NCBI GenBank assembly: GCA_001917175.1
Contig: MNTV01000037.1
Coordinates: 1-62,570 of the forward strand
From: Azospirillum sp. 51_20
GTDB lineage: Bacteria; Pseudomonadota; Alphaproteobacteria; RF32; CAG-239
Reading direction: 5' to 3'
Length of the DNA stretch: 62,570 nt
Below the pieces are notes generated by a model. That model was not told the DNA's origin and searched no databases. It saw only the letters and a list, made by a program, of their open reading frames with translations. Below, in pieces: positions 18,141 through 26,622 of the stretch (positions are counted from its first letter, which is position 1; each line of letters opens with the position of its first letter). The translations under genes and the position numbers were made by a program.

Positions 18141-20310
18141 ATGCCTCTTCTTCGCCGAGGCCGAGCTTTTCGAGCATGTTGTCGTTGATGTCTTCGCGCT
18201 GAGCCACGATCCACTCGGGAACGTTCGGCGCCGCCGGCAGTTTTGACAGGGCACGCATTTTCGGATCCAGATAATAACGCGGGGAATCCGCAATGATCGG
18301 CCGGTCAATATAGCTTTGGTAGAGAACAACCTGTTTTAACATCGGCAAACTCAGCAGCTGGGAAGTGGTGATGACCGAAACGCCCTGCAGCTGATAGTTG
18401 ACGTTTTTCGAGAACGGGTTGGCCTGTTTGGAAAAGCCTTCCTGCTTGGAATAGGACGAAGTCTGGACGGTTTTGTTGCCCACCATTTTGGAAAAGCGCT
18501 GCGCCGTCTGTTCGTTGTTCTGCGACAAGATGACTTTGCAGGCGGTGGTGGAAATAACCGTTTCCAGGTCGTCTTTTCCGTATTTGCCCGAAATCTGACC
18601 CAGGTCTTGTCCGATCAGGAGGTATGACACTTTTTGTCCGCGGCCGACCGCCGGTCCGTCGATAACGGCCTTCAGTTTCGGCATCTGCGGAAACTCGTCC
18701 AGAACGAACAGAGCGGGGAACGGTCCCATTTTTCCGTCGGTGGCGTTGACATAGTTCGGCGGGTTGGAGATCAGGTATGACGACATCAACTCAATGAAAA
18801 TGCCGCTGATTACGCCCAGAGCGCGGGCGTCTACCTGGTTGATCGACAGATAAACCGAAATCGGTTTCCATTCGCCGGTGATGGGGTCTTTCATACCGCG
18901 CAGGTCTTTGAACTGCAGGTCGGAGAAACTGGTCCGGGAAACAACCGCCGAGTTTTTGAATACGCCGATGCCGGCAAACGCCGTCGACATAACCGAACCG
19001 CGTTCCTTGTCCGGCATGTTGCTTAACGTGGAAAGTTCGGTATAGGCGCGCTGCGAATATCCGTATTTGCGCGATTCTTCAATCGCGGCGTCCAGCAGAT
19101 CACGCATCGGGTCGGCCATTGCCGCCATCTGGTCGCCTTCGGCCAGGCGGCGTTTGATTTCCTGTCCCTGCTTGATCTGCGCTTCGGTCAGCCATTCCAT
19201 GATCATGGCGATGCAGGCTTCCCTGCCGACCCATTTTTCCGGCAGCAGATCCCAGGTGCCGATCGGCACGTAGTTTTCTACCGTCAGATTGTTGTTGCGC
19301 AGGTCGCTGATGGCGCGGACGGCCGCCGGGTTGTGCATTTTGATGTCTTCGTAGTAACCTTCCAGCACCTGTTTGTCTTCTTCGTCCAGTTTGCCTTCAT
19401 AAACCCGGCCGATAAAGTAGTCGTTGGCGCGGGCTTTTTCGCATTTGGAGGCGATGAAGTGGATGAAGCCGGTCAAGGCGGCACGGCCGGTCTGCGACCA
19501 GTGCGGGTCGGCGCCGCCTTTGGTGTCTTCCACCAGAATGTTGCACATGGAATCGATATACATGTCGCGTCCCGGTCCCTGTGCCGGCAGAGCCGTCGGC
19601 GACAGCGGGTTCCAGCTCGGATAATACAGACCCTCGGCCGGGTTGTCTTCGGCACCCCAGTTGATGATGAAAACCGGTCCTTCTTTGGCGCGGGCGCCCG
19701 AGGTGGTGAAACACAGTTCCGGCTTCGGGTCGTTGATGACCAGGCTTAAGCCCTTGGAATTGAAAATGGTAGGAATAACCACCCCGGCGGTTTTACCGGT
19801 ACCCGGAGGTGCGCAGCACAGAGTGGAAAGGGTTTCCGGCAGTTTCAGATAATAGCCTTTGAATTTGCCGATAACCATGCAAAAACCGTCCAGCAGCTTC
19901 ATTGCCTTGATATCTTTTAAAGTAGCGATACGGCCGGAACCGTGGATGTTGGACTGGAAGCGGTAGGGGTTGGTAACGGCACCGATGATCAGGCCGATCG
20001 GCAGCGAGAGAATCGGCAGCACCGGCAGCCACAGCGAAAAGCTGAACGGTCCGTGGTAATTGCCGATCTGGCGCATCCAGTTCCAATAGCGCGAGAACAG
20101 GTATGACGGATCGTTGAAGATCATGCCCATGAATTTGCCGACGTTGTCCATCGACTCTTTGGAAATGCCGTTGCCGATGACATAGCCGAGCGGCATGGAA
20201 ATGACCGCCAGAAAGATGGTGACCAGAAGCGTGATGATGACGGTGAGCGACATCCATTGCACGGCGTGGTCATATTCTTCCCATTCTTCTCCTCTTTTTT
20301 GTAATCCCAT
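18139..20310 (-). CDS. VirD4/TraG-type IV secretion coupling ATPase
   Basis: A 723-residue inner-membrane ATPase of the type IV coupling protein family, which selects DNA or protein substrates and feeds them to a type IV secretion channel. Two hydrophobic segments lie at about residues 20-45 and 91-112. Walker A (APPGTGKT) is at 167-174 and Walker B (FVLDEF) at 535-540. IGQDLGQISGKYG resembles the conserved motif after Walker B. The all-alpha insert lies between, and the C-terminal tail ends in acidic residues (LGLGEEEA), as in protein-exporting coupling proteins. It is the last gene of a minus-strand cluster whose other members I do not recognise. No virB genes or relaxase are visible in the window. 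Confidence 0.9.
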   Translation of the reverse strand: MGLQKRGEEWEEYDHAVQWMSLTVIITLLVTIFLAVISMPLGYVIGNGISKESMDNVGKFMGMIFNDPSYLFSRYWNWMRQIGNYHGPFSFSLWLPVLPILSLPIGLIIGAVTNPYRFQSNIHGSGRIATLKDIKAMKLLDGFCMVIGKFKGYYLKLPETLSTLCCAPPGTGKTAGVVIPTIFNSKGLSLVINDPKPELCFTTSGARAKEGPVFIINWGAEDNPAEGLYYPSWNPLSPTALPAQGPGRDMYIDSMCNILVEDTKGGADPHWSQTGRAALTGFIHFIASKCEKARANDYFIGRVYEGKLDEEDKQVLEGYYEDIKMHNPAAVRAISDLRNNNLTVENYVPIGTWDLLPEKWVGREACIAMIMEWLTEAQIKQGQEIKRRLAEGDQMAAMADPMRDLLDAAIEESRKYGYSQRAYTELSTLSNMPDKERGSVMSTAFAGIGVFKNSAVVSRTSFSDLQFKDLRGMKDPITGEWKPISVYLSINQVDARALGVISGIFIELMSSYLISNPPNYVNATDGKMGPFPALFVLDEFPQMPKLKAVIDGPAVGRGQKVSYLLIGQDLGQISGKYGKDDLETVISTTACKVILSQNNEQTAQRFSKMVGNKTVQTSSYSKQEGFSKQANPFSKNVNYQLQGVSVITTSQLLSLPMLKQVVLYQSYIDRPIIADSPRYYLDPKMRALSKLPAAPNVPEWIVAQREDINDNMLEKLGLGEEEA

Positions 20311-20322
20311 TTATCTTACCTC

Positions 20323-21837
20323 TCAACTCATGCTGCGGATTAATTTCATGACCTTGTCCAGTTTTGATGCGGGAATTGTTTTTTCGGCCTCGGAAAGCGT
20401 CCGGGCAAACAGTTTGATTTCCTTCGGTGTGCCGCGGTCGATACGGGTGACGTTGACGTTCAGTTCGTCCCAAATTTCGAACATGTCTTCGGCATTGATG
20501 ATGTTGCCGATCTGGACGACGACGAAAGCGTCGACGACAAAATTCATTTCCGCATTGTCCAGTTTATCAAGCAGGGCCTGTTTTGCCAAGTCTATTTTGC
20601 GGACTGGGGAAATCCGGTGCGAACTTTCCGAAAACCACAGCGGCTCCTCGTCGTTAAAGCGTTCTTCGTCGGCCAGCCAGTCGCCCGGTTCGCGGTCGAG
20701 CATGCACAGGCAGATGCGGTCGCCTGACACGCCGACATAGTCGATAACCGTATTTTTGATGGTGACCCGGCTGATGACTTCATAGCCTTTTTGTTTTATG
20801 ATGTCGAGGCAGGAACCGCTCGGCTGGCGGGCGGGAACCTGAACGGCGGGTGCCGCGGCGGGAGCTCGTTCTTTTCTGCGTTCTCCGTCACGGTCGCGGG
20901 CACGTTCTTCGCGCCGGTCGTCCCTTCTTTCGTCACGGCGCTCCTTGTCTCTCCGGTCATCGCGTTTTTCGCCGTCGCGGTCGCGCCGGCGATCGTCTTC
21001 GCGTCTGTCGTCCCTTCTGTCGTCGCGGCGGTCATAGTCGCGCTCGCGTCGTCTTTCGTCGTCGCGTTCCCGCCGGTTTTCTTCGCGTCCGCGATTGTCT
21101 TTGCGTTCTCTGCGTTCACGCGGGGAATCGTAGTCGTAATCTTCGTCGCGGCTTTGGCTTCTGGTCGTTTTGGCCGGCGAGGGAGCCGGTTTTTCCGGCG
21201 CTTTTTTGCTTTCGACTTCAAAAGAATCGATGTCAAAGTCCAAATCGTCGAAGTTGTCGTCGAATTTAAACAGGGCATGTTCAAAGTTTTTCGGCGCCGG
21301 CTTGCTTTCGACCGCTGCCGCCGGTTTGGCCGCCGGCGTCATTTTCGGCGTAACCAGGGTCGGGGTGACGGCGGGAATGCTGATCGGCGACGGCGCCAGT
21401 TCGCTGCGTTCCGTTGTCAGGGCGGAGCGGACGGCCCGCGGGCGGATCTCTTTATAAGACTTTTTCTTTTTGATCGGAGTTACGCCGGTGTTGGTGGTAA
21501 TGATTTTGACCGGTTTGTAGAAAAAGTTTTTGAACAGCTTCCACGGCAGGGTGAGAATAAACCAGACGACTTTTCCCCAGGAAACGAGGCTTAAGGCGAT
21601 CCAGCCGGTAAACCACAGCGGAATAAACGAAATGATGATGAGGACAAACGCCCATTCTTTCGGTTCGGAGATGACCCAGGAGTTGAGCCACAGGTCCCAA
21701 GCGATCTGCCAGTGCTCCATGTTGAGAATGTCAAAATGCCAGTTGCGGAGCATGATTACCCGTATGCTTTCCATGAAGAAAACACTCCACAACAGGCCGA
21801 CAATAATGATTCTGGTCAGTATCAGTAAGGGCTTCAA
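20323..21837 (-). CDS. Membrane protein with charged low-complexity linker, next to coupling ATPase
   Basis: A 504-residue protein of unknown function. Residues 1-105 hold two or three membrane helices with motifs WHFDIL, VISEPKEW and IPLWFTG. These align without gaps to the next gene upstream. Residues 110-230 are polar and proline-rich. Residues of about 235-330 are almost entirely Arg, Asp and Glu and should be disordered. The last 160 residues form a separate domain (from GSCLDIIKQKGYEVI) that may be a degenerate restriction-nuclease-like fold. The start is a TTG at 21837 with GGAG six bases upstream. It is 12 bp from the coupling-protein gene, which suggests they act together. Confidence 0.75.
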   Translation of the reverse strand: MKPLLILTRIIIVGLLWSVFFMESIRVIMLRNWHFDILNMEHWQIAWDLWLNSWVISEPKEWAFVLIIISFIPLWFTGWIALSLVSWGKVVWFILTLPWKLFKNFFYKPVKIITTNTGVTPIKKKKSYKEIRPRAVRSALTTERSELAPSPISIPAVTPTLVTPKMTPAAKPAAAVESKPAPKNFEHALFKFDDNFDDLDFDIDSFEVESKKAPEKPAPSPAKTTRSQSRDEDYDYDSPRERRERKDNRGREENRRERDDERRRERDYDRRDDRRDDRREDDRRRDRDGEKRDDRRDKERRDERRDDRREERARDRDGERRKERAPAAAPAVQVPARQPSGSCLDIIKQKGYEVISRVTIKNTVIDYVGVSGDRICLCMLDREPGDWLADEERFNDEEPLWFSESSHRISPVRKIDLAKQALLDKLDNAEMNFVVDAFVVVQIGNIINAEDMFEIWDELNVNVTRIDRGTPKEIKLFARTLSEAEKTIPASKLDKVMKLIRSMS

Positions 21838-21905
21838 TTAAATCTCCATAAAGTTTTTAGCCATTGTAAGCGAAAGATGGTTAACAAGTGTTTTACATCC
21901 TCCGG

Positions 21906-22430
21906 TCAGCTGTCGCCCGATTCCATTTTTTCGTGGAATTTGCGGTTTTTCTGCTCAAAATTGCTGCGGATTTTGCTGGAGTTGAGATCCTTTTTTTCTT
22001 TTGCCTGAGGCATCCGGCTGGAGATCATCTCTTCCATCATCTGCTGCGGCGTTTGTTTTTTGATTTTGCCGCCGCCCATGTTTTTCAGCACGATATGCGA
22101 CGGTTGGCCGGCATATTTGCGGCTGATGTAGTCATGGTACCAAAACACGGGGAAGAAAATAATTTTGACGTAAGATAATTGTCTGGCTTTCCTGAAGCCC
22201 CAGAACCAGCCGGGGACAATCAGAACAAGCATCAGCAGGAACATGTATTCCGACGGCTGGTCAATGACTCCGCCGGCACTCCAGAACTCGCTGATGATCA
22301 GCCAGTAGCGTTTTTCAAAAATGTTGAAATGCCAAAAATAATTCATGATCAGGCCGATGATCCAAAGGTAAAAAACTGTCCATCCGACAAGAATCAGAAG
22401 CAGCCGCAGATATTTGGCAAGCTTCTTCAT
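21906..22430 (-). CDS. Small membrane protein, paralogue of the N-terminus of the next gene
   Basis: A 174-residue protein with two or three membrane helices in the first 100 residues and a polar, basic C-terminal tail. Residues 17-78 align gaplessly with the 504-residue neighbour: W17, F20, WHF at 33-35, W43, W50, VI at 55-56, P59, E61, P73, WF at 75-76 and G78 are all shared. It lacks the charged repeat and the C-terminal domain. It starts 2 bp after the stop of the 573-residue gene. Function is unknown; association with the coupling ATPase is inferred from the operon. Confidence 0.72.
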   Translation of the reverse strand: MKKLAKYLRLLLILVGWTVFYLWIIGLIMNYFWHFNIFEKRYWLIISEFWSAGGVIDQPSEYMFLLMLVLIVPGWFWGFRKARQLSYVKIIFFPVFWYHDYISRKYAGQPSHIVLKNMGGGKIKKQTPQQMMEEMISSRMPQAKEKKDLNSSKIRSNFEQKNRKFHEKMESGDS

Positions 22431-22432
22431 GG

Positions 22433-24154
22433 TTACATCTCTTGTCCGCGGGGCATATACTTCCAACCCTGGAAGTTGTTTTTCCGGCCTTCGGCGATCA
22501 ATTCCTGCTGTTTTTGGTATTTGATCTGGTTAATGCGCGACAACAGAAAACTGCCTCTTTGGGCATGCTGAGCTTCCCGCACCGTCAACGCGCTTTTTTC
22601 TTCTTCAAAGGAAGAGCGTCTGTTCTGGTGTTGTTTGTCAACGGTTTGGTTGTCGGCGGCTTCCTCGCACATGTTGTGCGGCGGAGGTGTTTGGGGAGCG
22701 TCTTCCCGCGGCGGATTCTTCAGCTCTTCCTCGCGCTGCTTCTTCTCTTCCGCTGCCGTTTGCTCTGCTTCCTGCTGTTTTTCTTCCGTCGGCGGCTGAT
22801 GCTTGCGGCGCTGTTCTTCCACCATTTTTTCCAGATTGTTCAATGTGCGGTTCGGACGCGGCTGTTTTCCCATTTCCGCGATTCTAAACCAGGCGATGTT
22901 GGAAACGGCGGCATCGGAAGCCTGCCGGGACATGTTGTTGTAGCGTTCGATTGTGCCGGGCAGATTTACCTGAACGGGAGCCATGCCGGAAACCGGGTAG
23001 ATTGTTTTCAGGTTTTGGCCTTTGACATAGTTTGCCCGTTCGTTGGAGGTGGCTTCGTTTAAGGCCAGACGGTTTTGCTCGGACATGCTTTTGAACGTTT
23101 CCGTGAGGTCTTTGCCTTCAAAGGCGGAACCGTTGCGGGCGACTTTGTCGAGCATCTGCGCTTCCGCCATGTTAATCGCCGCCTGGTCGACAAGGGAGTT
23201 GAAATAAATTTTTCTTCCTTCCTGCTGAGCGAAGCGGGCGCCGACTTTGCACATTTCTTTTTGCGCTTCTACGGTATTTTTGTATTGTTGGTTGGCCAAC
23301 TTGAATTTTTCCGTATTTTCTTTGTCTTTTTTCAACTCGCGCAGTTTTTTGCCGATCAGTTTCGGGTCTTTTTGTGCCTCCTCAACCGAAATGCCGAGCG
23401 TTTTGCATAAGTTTTCTTTACTTTCGGCATATTTCAGCGAACTCTGCATGATATTTTGTATTTGCGGATTTCTTTGAGCCTCTTCCTTCGAAATTCCCAT
23501 GTAATCGGCCAGTTTCTGTACCTCTCCGGCCGATTTCCCGGTCATTTTTCCTTCGCCGATGATGGTAGCCAGTTCATGGACTTTTTTAAGCTGTTCCTTA
23601 TCGCGTCGTTTGATGTTTTCGCCGGCTTTTTTCTTCAATGCGTCAACGGTTTTGTAAGTCTTGTACGCGTTGGAGTTTTTGGCTTTTAGTTTGTCCGCCC
23701 GATACTGGGCAAACTTGTCGAGCATTCTGCGTTCCAGTTTGTCATAGGCAGAACCGGCGGCTTTCTCGATTTTTCCGCCGGTCCAGCAGAAAAACTCGAT
23801 CAGCCATTTGTTGTACATGTATTTGATGATGTCTTCTTCGGCGAACTTCTTGGGATCCGGTTCGTCCCGCTTGATGTCGTTGTCTTTTTTCTCGTTGGTT
23901 ACGCCCTGAGCGTCGTTTTCGAGATCCTTCTTTTCCTGTTCCAGTTTGGCACGCTGATCTATGCTCAAAACGTCGCTTTTAAGCTGCTCGTTGATTTCCG
24001 CCAGTCTGTCCGATTTGCTTTGGTTGACGCTGACGGCAGGCTTGCCGCTTTGCGCGGCATTGCCGGCCGCGCCGTTTGTCGTCTGCGACGCCGGTGACCG
24101 CGTTTCCGTCTGCGGTGCTGCCGAAACCTGAGAGTTGTTTTTTTGTTCTGCCAT
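22433..24154 (-). CDS. Large polar helical protein of unknown function
   Basis: A 573-residue protein rich in Lys, Glu, Gln and Asn, mostly predicted helical or coiled coil by eye. It has no signal peptide and no clear transmembrane helix; the hydrophobic stretch WLIEFFCW near residues 117-124 is short. The N-terminal 45 residues are Ser/Ala/Thr/Gln-rich. Two copies of a short repeat, GISxEEAQ followed by a proline, lie at about 220-230 and 254-264. The C-terminal third is proline- and glutamate-rich. No family is recognised. Its position upstream of the membrane pair and the coupling ATPase suggests a structural or substrate role in the same system. Confidence 0.7.
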   Translation of the reverse strand: MAEQKNNSQVSAAPQTETRSPASQTTNGAAGNAAQSGKPAVSVNQSKSDRLAEINEQLKSDVLSIDQRAKLEQEKKDLENDAQGVTNEKKDNDIKRDEPDPKKFAEEDIIKYMYNKWLIEFFCWTGGKIEKAAGSAYDKLERRMLDKFAQYRADKLKAKNSNAYKTYKTVDALKKKAGENIKRRDKEQLKKVHELATIIGEGKMTGKSAGEVQKLADYMGISKEEAQRNPQIQNIMQSSLKYAESKENLCKTLGISVEEAQKDPKLIGKKLRELKKDKENTEKFKLANQQYKNTVEAQKEMCKVGARFAQQEGRKIYFNSLVDQAAINMAEAQMLDKVARNGSAFEGKDLTETFKSMSEQNRLALNEATSNERANYVKGQNLKTIYPVSGMAPVQVNLPGTIERYNNMSRQASDAAVSNIAWFRIAEMGKQPRPNRTLNNLEKMVEEQRRKHQPPTEEKQQEAEQTAAEEKKQREEELKNPPREDAPQTPPPHNMCEEAADNQTVDKQHQNRRSSFEEEKSALTVREAQHAQRGSFLLSRINQIKYQKQQELIAEGRKNNFQGWKYMPRGQEM

Positions 24155-24262
24155 CTTCTGGGTCCTCTTTAATCCTAAGATTTAAAATCAAATCCGCTCT
24201 TTGTCAAAATAATAGCATTGTTTTTTCGTTTTGTCTATATTTTTCTGTAATCCGCGGCTTGT

Positions 24263-25177
24263 CTAGACTTTCAGTTTTTTCAGGAAATCGCCGATTTTTC
24301 TGTTGAAAATCAGGCCGTCGCGGGGGGTGGGCTTAATCAGTCCGAAAAACTTCGGCTTGATTTTGTCAATTTCGATCGGGGCAAAAATCGCCGGGTTGGT
24401 GGTCAGCGCCTGAAACGAGCCTTCCGGGTCTTTGCCGGCCACTTTGAAATAGCCGTGAACCAGCCGTTCGGCATTGATCGGAAACTTTTTCTTTTCGATG
24501 GCGTCAACGTATTTGCGCGCGCGTTCGCCGCGTTTGCGGTGTTCTTCAATGATTTCTTCTTCGATCTTGCGGTGTTCGTATTCCAGCAGACGTTTTTCGT
24601 AAGCGATTTCGCAGCCTTCGATTTCAAACAGGATTTCCACGTAGGACACGACGGCCATTTGCAGGTTCTCGTCGGTATGCTGTTCGGCAAAATCCAGCAG
24701 CTCTTCGTCGGTGGCGTTGGGTTTGATTTTGACGACGTCGTCGGGGAAAGACTCGAACATCGTGTCCCAGCCCTGAAGAACGTCAATGCTGATCAGGTTG
24801 CCGAGGCTCGGGGTATAGCGCGGATACAGAACCTGCGCCTTGATGTGGAAAACCGGGGCTTCCAGGCCGTGGGCATCGGCAATCGCCTGGATTGAGTCGA
24901 CGTAATTGCGGTAGGCGGTGTAGAGCTTTTGTTCGGCCAGTTCAAGCGCGTCGGCCACTTCGTCGTCGCTGGCGTTTTGTTTGATCGGCTGCGGTTCCGG
25001 CTCTTCCAGCATAATCCGCGTGTTGTTTTTTTCTTCCTCGATGTTTTTTAGTTCCGACTGGATGAAATTATCAAGCAGCAGGTTAAATTCGTCATCTTCG
25101 TCGGCGGGAAAGGTTGCCTTGCCGTCGGGAACGTCTTCGGTCAGTTTTTTGATGATGTCTTCGGAATCTTCGCTCAT
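24263..25177 (-). CDS. Acidic cytoplasmic protein of unknown function
   Basis: A 304-residue protein with a strongly acidic N-terminal 75 residues, a helical central part (ALELAEQKLYTAYRNYVDSI), then a Glu-rich coiled coil near residues 200-230 (EYEHRKIEEEIIEEHRKR). The C-terminal region contains FGLIKPTPRDGLIFNRK. There is no signal peptide or membrane helix. The ATG at 25177 has GAGG five bases upstream. It starts 7 bp after the DUF6476-like gene and 108 bp before the 573-residue gene, so it probably heads or belongs to the coupling-protein cluster. No family is recognised. Confidence 0.7.
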   Translation of the reverse strand: MSEDSEDIIKKLTEDVPDGKATFPADEDDEFNLLLDNFIQSELKNIEEEKNNTRIMLEEPEPQPIKQNASDDEVADALELAEQKLYTAYRNYVDSIQAIADAHGLEAPVFHIKAQVLYPRYTPSLGNLISIDVLQGWDTMFESFPDDVVKIKPNATDEELLDFAEQHTDENLQMAVVSYVEILFEIEGCEIAYEKRLLEYEHRKIEEEIIEEHRKRGERARKYVDAIEKKKFPINAERLVHGYFKVAGKDPEGSFQALTTNPAIFAPIEIDKIKPKFFGLIKPTPRDGLIFNRKIGDFLKKLKV

Positions 25178-25184
25178 TTTAACC

Positions 25185-25469
25185 TCAGTTGATGTTGATG
25201 GTGGAAATTGTCCGGTATGTTTCCGTGTCAAAAATAATTACCCGGTCCGGCCGGCCGCCGCCTTTTACCGGAATGTACAGGTTATTTCCCGCCGCGGCGA
25301 CGGCGCCGATCTCGGAGCCTTCGGGTTCGCCGAGGGCGACGGAAACGGGGCGGGCCGCCGTTTTCTTTTTAAGTCCGCCGCTTAAGCGGGAGGCAAGGAC
25401 GACAATGCCGAAAATCAGCAGGAAAGTCAGAATGAAAACGACCGCTTTCAGTATCTTGAGTTTCAGCAT
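25185..25469 (-). CDS. Small membrane protein, DUF6476-like
   Basis: A 94-residue protein with one N-terminal membrane helix (AVVFILTFLLIFGIVVLA) and a small domain ending VIIFDTETYRTISTINI. From memory this matches the alphaproteobacterial DUF6476 family, which has the same single helix and a terminal ILIFD-x-TG ending and often lies beside rluD. The start at 25469 has AAGGA nine bases upstream; the longer frame begins with TTG. Function is unknown. It is divergent from rluD. Confidence 0.7.
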   Translation of the reverse strand: MLKLKILKAVVFILTFLLIFGIVVLASRLSGGLKKKTAARPVSVALGEPEGSEIGAVAAAGNNLYIPVKGGGRPDRVIIFDTETYRTISTININ

Positions 25470-25515
25470 GAACTTAAATCCTTGCAATTTGGCAAATAAC
25501 CTGTATACATCGGAG

Positions 25516-25544
25516 ATTATATAACATAAATTTTATTTTCGCAA
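25516..25544 (-). promoter_or_regulatory. Predicted promoter for the DUF6476-like / coupling-protein cluster
   Basis: On the minus strand, TTGCGA and TATAAT are separated by exactly 17 bp (TCGCAA at 25539-25544 and ATTATA at 25516-25521 on the plus strand). The site lies within the rluD leader, so it may compete with rluD expression. Confidence 0.5.
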
Positions 25545-25546
25545 AC

Positions 25547-26545
25547 ATGAATATGGACGACAACAGCATATTTTTCACTTTGCCGGCCGCCGACGGGCAG
25601 GCGGGGATGCGTTTGGACCTTTTTTTGCGGGAAACGGTTCCCGCCATGTCGCGCGCCCGTTTGCAGAAACTGATTGCCGGCGGCTGCGTCAGTCTGGACG
25701 ATAACATTGTCGCCGACAAGGACTTCAAAGTGCGTTCGGGCGACAGTTTCGCCGTTTTCGTGCCGCCGGCGGAAGAAGCCGAACCGGCGGCGGAAAACAT
25801 TCCGCTCGACGTGGTTTTTGAAGACGACGACCTGATCGTCGTCAACAAGCCGGCGGGAATGACCGTTCACCCGGCGCCGGGCGTATATCACGGAACGCTG
25901 GTCAATGCGCTGCTTTATCACTGCCGCGATAATCTTTCCGGCGTCGGCGGGGTGAAGCGGCCGGGCATCGTCCACCGGATCGACAAGGATACCAGCGGGC
26001 TTTTGGCGGTTGCCAAAAACGATTTTGCCCATCAGGGGCTGGCGGCCCAGTTTTTTGAGCACAGCATCGAGCGCACTTATTACGCCGTGGTTTTCGGCCG
26101 TCCGGAACCGGCGGAAGGAACGATTACGGGTAATATCGCCCGCAGCCGTTTTGATCGCAAGAAAATGGCGCTGGTCGAAAACGGCGGCAAGCATGCGGTG
26201 ACGCATTACCGCTGTCTGCAAAGCGCAAACGGCGCCGTCAGTCTGGTGCGGTGCAATCTGGAAACCGGCCGTACCCATCAGATCCGGGTGCATATGGCGT
26301 CGATCGGCTGCAACCTGGTCGGCGACCGGCTTTATGAAAAGTCCGGAAAAACAAAAATTGTCGGGCTGTCGCCGGAAACCAAGGCCTTTGTCAACAGTTT
26401 TCCGCGGCAGGCTCTGCATGCGGCGTCGCTCGGCTTCGTTCATCCCCGCAGCGGCGAATTTTTGCAGTTCTCAGTTGATTTTCCTGCCGACCTGCACCTG
26501 CTTTTAGATACCTGTTTACTAAATTTAGGTGCTTCTCCGAAATAA
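25547..26545 (+). CDS. rluD: RluA-family 23S rRNA pseudouridine synthase (RluD-like)
   Basis: This enzyme isomerises uridines in large-subunit rRNA. An S4 RNA-binding domain covers about residues 20-80 (MRLDLFLRETVPAMSRARLQKLI). The catalytic domain has the signature HRIDKDTSGLLAVAKN with its essential aspartate, followed by RTHQIRVHMASIG. At 332 residues it is of normal length. No clear ribosome site precedes the ATG. It is followed by rpoH, the usual alphaproteobacterial order. RluD is more likely than RluC because of that context. Confidence 0.92.
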   Translation: MNMDDNSIFFTLPAADGQAGMRLDLFLRETVPAMSRARLQKLIAGGCVSLDDNIVADKDFKVRSGDSFAVFVPPAEEAEPAAENIPLDVVFEDDDLIVVNKPAGMTVHPAPGVYHGTLVNALLYHCRDNLSGVGGVKRPGIVHRIDKDTSGLLAVAKNDFAHQGLAAQFFEHSIERTYYAVVFGRPEPAEGTITGNIARSRFDRKKMALVENGGKHAVTHYRCLQSANGAVSLVRCNLETGRTHQIRVHMASIGCNLVGDRLYEKSGKTKIVGLSPETKAFVNSFPRQALHAASLGFVHPRSGEFLQFSVDFPADLHLLLDTCLLNLGASPK

Positions 26546-26622
26546 AAATCTGCTTTAAAACGAAACGAACGTCCGGACCGGGGTATATCGTCCGGAAAGT
26601 TTTTGTTTTTTAGGAGGATATG

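Noticed and set aside
20791..21594. 267-codon plus-strand frame opposite the charged linker protein
   Set aside because: It mirrors the Arg/Asp/Glu low-complexity region, giving Val/Phe/Ala-rich nonsense, and has no family likeness or ribosome site.
18139..25177. Integrated conjugative element
   Set aside because: No relaxase, integrase, tRNA attachment site or flanking direct repeats are visible.
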